Positions 14,386 to 20,103 of a DNA stretch of 20,103 nucleotides are shown here, one piece after another. Position 1 is the first letter of the stretch. Every line of letters begins with the position of its first letter. Made by a program: the position numbers and the translations under genes. The notes under the pieces are model-generated. The model was not told the DNA's origin, ran no database searches, and worked only from the letters and a program-made list of their open reading frames with translations. This DNA comes from CAZQIC01 sp964593555. Its GTDB lineage: Bacteria > Bacteroidota > Bacteroidia > JAFLBG01. The stretch lies in assembly GCA_964593555.1 (NCBI GenBank), contig CAZQIC010000088.1, forward strand, positions 1-20,103, in the 5' to 3' direction.

Positions 14386-14401
14386 CCTGCTCGACGGCAG
14401 G
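14386..14401. repeat. GC-rich inverted repeat CCTGC/GCAGG
   Basis: CCTGC (14386-14390) and GCAGG (14397-14401) flank TCGACG, in a GC-rich patch of an otherwise AT-rich gap before msrB. It may be a degenerate copy of an intergenic palindromic repeat. Only one copy is in the window. Confidence 0.35.
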
Positions 14402-14440
14402 CGGGCATATGACAACCAGTGATTAAAAAATTATATACAG

Positions 14441-15001
14441 ATGAAAAAAGTAAGTTTGTTTTTTACAATAATATTTATTCTTCCGCTGATCATATTTAAT
14501 GCCTGCGGACAAGCACAGAATAAAAAAAGCGAGCCGGAAAAAGCAGCTGATACTAAAAACCTCGTCGACAAACCAAACAATCCATATTATTCCAATACCG
14601 ATACCGCTAAATTAAATTTGCCGGACGAAGAATGGAAAAAGATCCTTCCGGCTGATGTATATGAGGTTTCGAGACATGCGGATACGGAAAGACCGTTCAC
14701 GGGTAAGTATTGGAACTCTGAGGAAAAGGGAACTTATTATTGTGCTGCCTGCGGCAATAAATTATTCAGGTCGGATGCCAAATTTTCCAGCAACTGCGGC
14801 TGGCCAAGTTTTTTTGAACAGGAAAATAAAACAAGTGTAATTTATCGTGAAGATAATACATTAGGAATGGAAAGAACCGAAGCGCTGTGTGGCAGGTGTA
14901 ATGGGCACCTCGGGCATCTTTTTAATGATGGTCCACCGCCAACAGGTAAAAGATATTGCATGAATTCTATTGTTCTTGACTTTATTCCGGACACTAAATA
15001 G
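14441..15001 (+). CDS. msrB: Peptide-methionine (R)-S-oxide reductase MsrB, lipoprotein form
   Basis: Repairs oxidised protein methionine (R-sulfoxide). The 186-residue protein begins with a lipoprotein-like signal in which a hydrophobic stretch ends FNAC with Cys22, so it is probably anchored in the envelope after export. A linker of about 35 residues follows, then a complete MsrB domain (about 60-186). It has zinc-binding pairs Cys101/Cys104 (CAAC) and Cys150/Cys153 (CGRC), the GWPSF motif (120-124) preceded by the probable recycling Cys119, GHLGH, and the catalytic cysteine Cys173 in RYCMNS. An extracytoplasmic MsrB needs electrons from a periplasmic thiol system, which is not encoded here. 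The YjbR gene begins 2 bp after its stop, so they are probably co-transcribed. Confidence 0.93.
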   Translation: MKKVSLFFTIIFILPLIIFNACGQAQNKKSEPEKAADTKNLVDKPNNPYYSNTDTAKLNLPDEEWKKILPADVYEVSRHADTERPFTGKYWNSEEKGTYYCAACGNKLFRSDAKFSSNCGWPSFFEQENKTSVIYREDNTLGMERTEALCGRCNGHLGHLFNDGPPPTGKRYCMNSIVLDFIPDTK

Positions 15002-15003
15002 TT

Positions 15004-15327
15004 ATGGTCAGTGAAACCGCTTTTCGAAAAATAGCTTTGTCTCTTCCGGAAGTCATAGAGGAACCGCACTTTGAAAAAATTTCCTTCAGAGTAAGAAAAA
15101 AAATATTTGCTACGCTTGATCGTAAGAACAGCAGGGCTTGTCTGAAACTTTCGCTAATTAACCAAAATGTTTTTTCGGCATATGATAAATCTGTAATATT
15201 TCCTGTTCCTAATAAATGGGGAAAGCAAGGGTGGACATTTGTTGATATGAAAAAAGTACGGAAGGATTTGTTTGTTGATGCACTTACCACTGCATACTAT
15301 GCTGTGGTTAAGAATTCTGCTAAATAA
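15004..15327 (+). CDS. MmcQ/YjbR family protein
   Basis: A 107-residue small protein of the MmcQ/YjbR family (double-wing CyaY-like fold, sometimes called DNA-binding). Visible family features are an N-terminal LSLPEVIEEPHFEKISFRV, where a Pro-Glu and a His in a PHF motif are conserved, then KKIFATL, and a C-terminal half with GKQGWTFVDM and a terminal helix around VDALTTAYYAV. Length is normal. The molecular function is not established for the family. It follows msrB with only 2 bp between them and ends 10 bp before the convergent type B cargo gene. No clear terminator is seen between the two convergent genes. Confidence 0.85.
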   Translation: MVSETAFRKIALSLPEVIEEPHFEKISFRVRKKIFATLDRKNSRACLKLSLINQNVFSAYDKSVIFPVPNKWGKQGWTFVDMKKVRKDLFVDALTTAYYAVVKNSAK

Positions 15328-15337
15328 TAATAAATCT

Positions 15338-18300
15338 TTACCTGATGAGGGTTACATTTCCTTTCTTGTGTACTTCCTGGCTATTCAGTAGGCCTGCATT
15401 GATGATGTAAGAAAATACCGCAGCGTCTAATGGCTCCTTATTATATGTTCCATCCCAGCCAATATTTATATCGGTTGTTTCGAATACTTTTTCACCCCAT
15501 CTGTCATAAATGGTCAATGCAAAATAGGAGACACAATTATTGTAAGCTTTAAAAACATCATTCTGCCCGTCTGCATTAGGGGAAAAAACATTAGGCACAA
15601 AAAACTCATAACATAAAAGGTCTACTGTAACCGTTACTGAATCGAGGCTGGTGCAGCCATTGTCATCTGTTACTAAAACATAATATTTTGTTGTTATTAG
15701 TGGCGAAGCTGTTGGTGAAGGACAATCTATACAACTTAATCCTGTTGCAGAATACCAGGAGTAAGTACCGCCTCCGCTTGCTGTTAATACAACATTTGAT
15801 CCAACAATAATTGTTGCGCTGCTTCCTGCATCCGCTACAGGTGGTATAAATACAGTTATCATTACACTGTCAATATCAGGACAAGCACCATTAAGTGTGG
15901 TCATGGTATATGATGTGGAAATGTTTGGGCTGATATTAATTGTTGAAGTGGTTTCTCCGGTGTTCCATAAAAAATTAGTTCCTCCCGATCCGTTCAGCAC
16001 TGCGCTTTCACCTCTGCATATAGTATCATCAGGTCCTGCATCTGCTACAGGATAATTATTCACTACAATATGTATCGATGTAGTATCGCTGCATAAGCCA
16101 TTGTCGCCCGTTATGGAAAAAGTTGTACTGCCAGTTGGATGCACAGTTAATATTGTTGCACTCGAACCTGTGCTCCATATGTAAGTTGTTCCACCAGATG
16201 CACTCAGCACAGCGCTATCACCAGTACAAATGGAGGTGTTTCCATTTATAGAAATAGCAGGTAAATTAATAACAGCAACATTAATATTGGCAGTGTCCTT
16301 ACACCCATTGGTATTAACCACAACAGAATAAGTTGTATTGCCGGTTGGCGTAACATTTATTGAAGTATTGGTAGAAGTATTGCTCCAAGTGTATGTGGTG
16401 CCTCCCGAGGCTGTCAACGTTAAATTGATTCCGGAACAAATAGTGGTATCGTTGTTTGCAAATGCTGTAGGTGCAGGCGAAATAGTAATAGCTGTTTGTA
16501 CAGAATCAGATATACAATCGCTTATGTATTTATAGCTAACAGTGTATGTACCCTGCGCGGAATAAATATGTATTGGATTTTGTAAGCTTGAGGAATTTGC
16601 AGCGCCACTCCCGGGATCTCCGAAATTCCAGCTCCAGGAAGGGTTTGCAAAGCAGCTGATATTTGTGGTATCTGTAAATGTTGTCGTGTCGCCCGGACAT
16701 GAAGCAAGGTAACTAAACCCGACATTTGTATTGTTTGTTGAATTATCGGTGTTGTAATAATTCTCCGGTAAGTTTGGTAATCCAAAACTTGACATTTTTC
16801 CATTGAGCCAAAAACCTGCGTCAACAAAATTACAAGCGGCTCCGGCAGTATTTGGGAAATCGATCGTAAACAGGCTGTCCTTATTTGTTGTTCCACGTGC
16901 GCCATATATTTTAAGATCGGGAGCAAGCTGCATAGAACCAACAGTGTACTTACTTCTTCCGACAAAAGTTTGTGACGCTAAAAAATTCGGGGCATTAAAA
17001 TCATATTGAAAAATACTTCCGCCAATACCGCTCGACTCGGACTTATACAATTTAGAACCATCGGAAGAAAAAGAAAGTCCGTAGTAAAAATTATTTCCCG
17101 TAAGCACATGTGGAATGTTTATATAATTACTTAATACGCCGGTCGCATTACAAAAATCATATATGGAAATATCCCTGTTACCAAGACCGCTGTAATTAGA
17201 TACTGCAAGGTGTTTACCGTTTGGAGAAAACTTTATAATACCCTGCCCAAAACCTCCTGTCAGTGTGGGGCCTATGGAAGATATCACAGGAACATTTAAT
17301 CCGGTTGGAGTAAGCAGGTAAGCATAAAACTTTTTGTTCTGGTATTCATGTGTCATGATCCAGAAATCTCTGCCATTGCAATGAACCACGGAAGCAATTT
17401 GCTCTGTTGCCGGATAAAGCAGCGGCTGGTTTTTAACTGTTACTTCATTTAATGCAACATCAACTATGCTGTAACGAAACCCATTTGCTCCTAATTGGTA
17501 ATCCTGTGTGAAGACATAATAAATTGTATTGCCTCCGGGTAATGGAACAATAAGTGCCGACTGAGCGGTTGAAGTAGCACCCATAAGTCCTGTTCCGTTT
17601 GTCATCGCGGTGTGGTTCTGGTCCCAAACCGTAACACCATCAGTATAAAATAAAATATTTCCATTCGCATCACAAATGGAAGAACAGCCTTCGTCAGAAT
17701 TTGATTTTCCATCTGTTAAAGGTTTTGGAGGCGAGCATTTAAAATCTATTCCGGCGTTTCTTCCAAAGTACCACACATAAGTTAAAGGCGGTGGAATATA
17801 GGTGTTAGGATTTGATATGGTAATATTGCCGGCTGGGTTAGTAACAAGAGGCACATTACCAACGCCGCCTACCACCACATTGATACATTGTGCATCAATA
17901 TTGTCACCGGCCGTTGCTCCTGGAACCACATCGAAGGTGAGCCAGAAATAATTTTTACCTGTGGTATTGGTTTGGAATGTTTGAGCGCCGTTAATATTAA
18001 AGTTAGCTGCAGGCGCAGCGCTTCCGAATAATGTTGTTGTGGCAAATATTGGAGAGTTGGCGGTGAACCATAATTGGGCGTTGGTAATGTCGGCAAGACT
18101 TGTTGTTCCTGTTGTAGTAATATTGAATTGTGTTGCCTGTAATGCGTTAAGTGTATTGGATGTAAATATTTCTATGCCAATAATACGCTGGTTGGTTACA
18201 GGTGGCATTACGCAGGAAGCCAGTACCTGGAAAACAACCGATGAATCATATACCATATTGACTTCGGAAATATTTATTGTATAATCTTCAATATCGCCTG

Positions 18301-18748
18301 TTGGCTGGTTAGTAGCACAAGGAGTTGGAATTGGATTTCCTTTTTGATCCGAAGCAATACGCATAAGCGTGTTTCCTAATGTCGCATTTGGTGGTACATA
18401 TAAAGAAAATACCAAAGGAACTCCCGCTGCAATATTACCTAAGGAATACGATTCTCCTACATCTGTTAATATGTTATTTTGATTCCAGTCCACCCAAACC
18501 ATAGTTGCTTGTGATGTAAATCCAACTGTTACAGATAAGTTGTATGTCGCGTTTCTCAAAAGGGTAGTGCTGAGTGCAGTATAATTCTGGTACCCTTGCT
18601 GCGTAGCGGTATTGTTATTGATCGTGTTTAATGTAACATTTGAAATGCCAACGTTACTTGCAGAGCCAAGCACTGCCGGTACACAATATTGAGAATAGGA
18701 GTGAACTGTGAAAAAGGAAAATATAAAGACGAAGTGAAAGCGACTCAT
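15338..18748 (-). CDS. Large T9SS cargo protein: GEVED, BNR-associated, propeller, PKD, Ig-like repeats, type B sorting domain
   Basis: A 1136-residue surface or secreted protein. Order of parts: signal peptide (about 1-19); GEVED-type beta domain (about 66-160, with GDIEDY at 151-156); a domain resembling the N-terminal domain of BNR-repeat neuraminidases (about 165-315); a beta-propeller-like region (about 323-670; FSPNGKHLAV and FSSDGSKLY are typical blades); a PKD domain (about 675-755, with SWNFGDPGSG); four Ig-like repeats (757-1043); and a CHU_C / gliding-motility-associated type B T9SS sorting domain (about 1046-1136, with VFSPNADGQNDVF, YDRWGEKVF and GWDGTYN). The layout fits an adhesin or cell-surface filament. 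No enzyme active site was recognised. It shares strand with the M43 protease gene upstream of it. Confidence 0.93.
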   Translation of the reverse strand: MSRFHFVFIFSFFTVHSYSQYCVPAVLGSASNVGISNVTLNTINNNTATQQGYQNYTALSTTLLRNATYNLSVTVGFTSQATMVWVDWNQNNILTDVGESYSLGNIAAGVPLVFSLYVPPNATLGNTLMRIASDQKGNPIPTPCATNQPTGDIEDYTINISEVNMVYDSSVVFQVLASCVMPPVTNQRIIGIEIFTSNTLNALQATQFNITTTGTTSLADITNAQLWFTANSPIFATTTLFGSAAPAANFNINGAQTFQTNTTGKNYFWLTFDVVPGATAGDNIDAQCINVVVGGVGNVPLVTNPAGNITISNPNTYIPPPLTYVWYFGRNAGIDFKCSPPKPLTDGKSNSDEGCSSICDANGNILFYTDGVTVWDQNHTAMTNGTGLMGATSTAQSALIVPLPGGNTIYYVFTQDYQLGANGFRYSIVDVALNEVTVKNQPLLYPATEQIASVVHCNGRDFWIMTHEYQNKKFYAYLLTPTGLNVPVISSIGPTLTGGFGQGIIKFSPNGKHLAVSNYSGLGNRDISIYDFCNATGVLSNYINIPHVLTGNNFYYGLSFSSDGSKLYKSESSGIGGSIFQYDFNAPNFLASQTFVGRSKYTVGSMQLAPDLKIYGARGTTNKDSLFTIDFPNTAGAACNFVDAGFWLNGKMSSFGLPNLPENYYNTDNSTNNTNVGFSYLASCPGDTTTFTDTTNISCFANPSWSWNFGDPGSGAANSSSLQNPIHIYSAQGTYTVSYKYISDCISDSVQTAITISPAPTAFANNDTTICSGINLTLTASGGTTYTWSNTSTNTSINVTPTGNTTYSVVVNTNGCKDTANINVAVINLPAISINGNTSICTGDSAVLSASGGTTYIWSTGSSATILTVHPTGSTTFSITGDNGLCSDTTSIHIVVNNYPVADAGPDDTICRGESAVLNGSGGTNFLWNTGETTSTINISPNISTSYTMTTLNGACPDIDSVMITVFIPPVADAGSSATIIVGSNVVLTASGGGTYSWYSATGLSCIDCPSPTASPLITTKYYVLVTDDNGCTSLDSVTVTVDLLCYEFFVPNVFSPNADGQNDVFKAYNNCVSYFALTIYDRWGEKVFETTDINIGWDGTYNKEPLDAAVFSYIINAGLLNSQEVHKKGNVTLIR
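15620..16480 (-). repeat. Four tandem Ig-like repeats inside the type B cargo gene
   Basis: Coding repeats of about 70 residues each, starting at residue 757. Each carries an I-C-x-G-x-x-x-x-L-x-x-S-G-G-x-x-Y/F-x-W core, though the last repeat lacks the first Cys. Similarity is visible at DNA level too, for example in the segments around 15965-16015 and 16190-16230, suggesting duplication with divergence. Confidence 0.75.
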
Positions 18749-18867
18749 TTATTGGTTTGAATACTTGTAACTAAGATAATAATCAACAAAGGGGAAGTAT
18801 ATTTTTTATTTGAGGAATATTGGTAATCGAAGAACTGTTTCCGGATTTTTAAAATGTATGTTGCCTG

Positions 18868-20103
18868 CTAGTCAACTACTACTCTTAAGTTAAAACTTGC
18901 TTTACCATCATCCAGCTTTAAAAGATAAACGCCCTTGGAAAGGGTTTCTTTATCCAGGGAAAATGTAAGGTCGCCAGCGGGTTTTTCTCCTGTGGCAATG
19001 TTCAATACTTTTCTTCCCGTAATATCAAATAAGCCAAGCTGAATAGTACTACGCTCAAGAAGTTTTACAGTGATAACCGAATTGTTTTCCAAAGGATTTG
19101 GATATACTACCATAGAGCTCTTGCTTATGGTTTCATTTTCAATACCAGAGAAAAAGCTACTAAGGTTAATGTCATCTATATAAATATTATTGCCTAAGGC
19201 CGATGTAAATTTAAACCTGAACCTTACATTGGCAGAGTTCATGAATGGAGCAAGGTTCACATATTCTTTTCTCCAGTCGGTCGGGTTTGTTGGTGTAAAA
19301 TAACTCCATGTACTCGATGATGTTGCAAGTCCAAGTGATCCATATTTAAGATAGCGGGAATCCCATGTTTGTCCGCAATCCGAAGATGCGAATACTTCAA
19401 GGGCGTCATCTTCATTATTTTGCTGGGTGTAGGATAACATAAATGATAAAACAGGGTATTGCACAGCGGTGCAGTTGAAACCAACACTAAAGAAATCATC
19501 TGAAGTTCCATCGGTTGTGTTTAAAAAATTGTCAAGATGAATACATTTATTACCGGTGTATGCCACTGAAGAGGTAGTGGACCAGCCGTTACTACCATCT
19601 TCATCAAAAATGGTCCAGTTTGAATTTGGTATAGATGTTCCTTCAAAATCTTCTGTATAATTACTTACCGAATATGCCGCCGTTGACGGAAGCACCTGAA
19701 CATAACTTGTTTTACTTATCTGATCAGCTCCCGAGCTATTATTTACGCTTAATGAAACGGTATAAACTCCGGCACTTGAATAAGTAACGGTTTCGGATGA
19801 ACTTGTGGAACTTGTAATGCTTGCTCCGGGGAAAGACCAGTTCCATGAAGTAGGATTGCCATTCCATGAAGCGTCATTAAAAGTTACCGGAACTCCAACG
19901 CAAACAAATTGTGAGTTCGAAAAGAAATCTGCAACCGGAGTACAAACCGTAGGTGAACCATTAACACCCGTATTTAAAATGTTAGTTGCCGACCACAGGT
20001 TTTTTCTTCCTGTCCAGTTTGTATTCAAAGCAGCATCCATTACACCTTTTTGTCCGTCAGTAAACATTTGAGCGCTGCAATGAGCGTAATCCATAAAATT
20101 CTG
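18868..20103 (-). CDS. M43 (pappalysin/cytophagalysin-like) metalloprotease, C-terminal part, with type A T9SS sorting domain
   Basis: The frame stays open to the window edge (Q-N-F before the ATG at 20094), so the 411 visible residues are the 3' part of a longer gene. The first residues, NFMDYAHCSAQMFTDGQ, match the Met-turn region of M43 peptidases, where Met of F-M-D-Y underlies the zinc site. The HExxHxxGxxH motif would lie outside the window. After it come a PKD domain (about 57-140, with WNWSFPG), a cleaved-adhesin/choice-of-anchor-J-like beta domain (about 145-315, starting EDFEG), and a type A Por sorting domain (about 328-411, with VVYPNP, FDITGRKV and GVYLLKL). It is predicted to be secreted through T9SS and to degrade proteins outside the cell. 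The stop lies 119 bp before the next minus-strand gene. Confidence 0.9.
   Translation of the reverse strand, partial: QNFMDYAHCSAQMFTDGQKGVMDAALNTNWTGRKNLWSATNILNTGVNGSPTVCTPVADFFSNSQFVCVGVPVTFNDASWNGNPTSWNWSFPGASITSSTSSSETVTYSSAGVYTVSLSVNNSSGADQISKTSYVQVLPSTAAYSVSNYTEDFEGTSIPNSNWTIFDEDGSNGWSTTSSVAYTGNKCIHLDNFLNTTDGTSDDFFSVGFNCTAVQYPVLSFMLSYTQQNNEDDALEVFASSDCGQTWDSRYLKYGSLGLATSSSTWSYFTPTNPTDWRKEYVNLAPFMNSANVRFRFKFTSALGNNIYIDDINLSSFFSGIENETISKSSMVVYPNPLENNSVITVKLLERSTIQLGLFDITGRKVLNIATGEKPAGDLTFSLDKETLSKGVYLLKLDDGKASFNLRVVVD

Noticed and set aside
15328..15337. Bidirectional terminator between yjbR and the type B cargo gene
   Set aside because: The gap is only 10 bases and no stem-loop is visible there.
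16522..16965. 147-residue minus-strand open frame
   Set aside because: It is a shadow of the type B cargo gene, whose PKD and propeller domains are clearly coded in the other frame.

Overview
The window looks like chromosomal DNA of a member of the Bacteroidota. The evidence is the AT-rich coding sequence, TAnnTTTG-type promoter boxes, signal peptides cleaved just before Gln, and proteins carrying both known type IX secretion system (T9SS) sorting domains: a type A 'Por' domain and a type B CHU_C domain. A PorE-like TPR/PD40 protein and a Reg_prop/Y_Y_Y sensor fit the same phylum. Genus cannot be read from the sequence. No rRNA, tRNA, CRISPR array, insertion sequence or prophage gene was seen. 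Genes are densely packed and no gap exceeds about 150 bases.

Left block (1-6026, all + strand). A doubtful small ORF is followed by a secreted Asp-box (YCF48-like) protein, which overlaps a DoxX-like membrane protein by 4 bp. Next comes a class I glutamine amidotransferase (PabA/TrpG type). A recognisable promoter then leads into a PorE-like TPR/PD40 protein without an OmpA domain. After it comes a tightly coupled trio joined by TAATG overlaps: a rhomboid protease, a GmhB/HisB-N-like HAD phosphatase and a class IV PLP aminotransferase. The amidotransferase and the aminotransferase would fit p-aminobenzoate/folate synthesis, but no pabB is in the window. A YqgE/AlgH protein lies convergent to the aminotransferase.

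Central block (6719-12248, + strand). Two large genes 46 bp apart form the most interesting unit. The first is an exported TPR protein ending in an intact caspase-fold (C14-type) protease domain. The second is a membrane sensor with two probable seven-bladed periplasmic propellers, a Y_Y_Y domain, one membrane helix, a coiled coil and a cytoplasmic SpoIIE/PP2C phosphatase in place of a histidine kinase. I infer that they form one signalling unit.

Right block (12298-20103). A perfect GC-rich 11-bp hairpin, a secreted MORN-type protein and a minus-strand ParE-type toxin-antitoxin pair with its own promoter come first. They are followed by an atypical Rossmann-fold protein, a lipoprotein MsrB and an MmcQ/YjbR protein. 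Two large minus-strand T9SS cargo genes fill the end: an 1136-residue multidomain protein with a type B sorting domain, and the C-terminal part of an M43 (pappalysin-like) metalloprotease with a type A sorting domain, cut off by the window edge.
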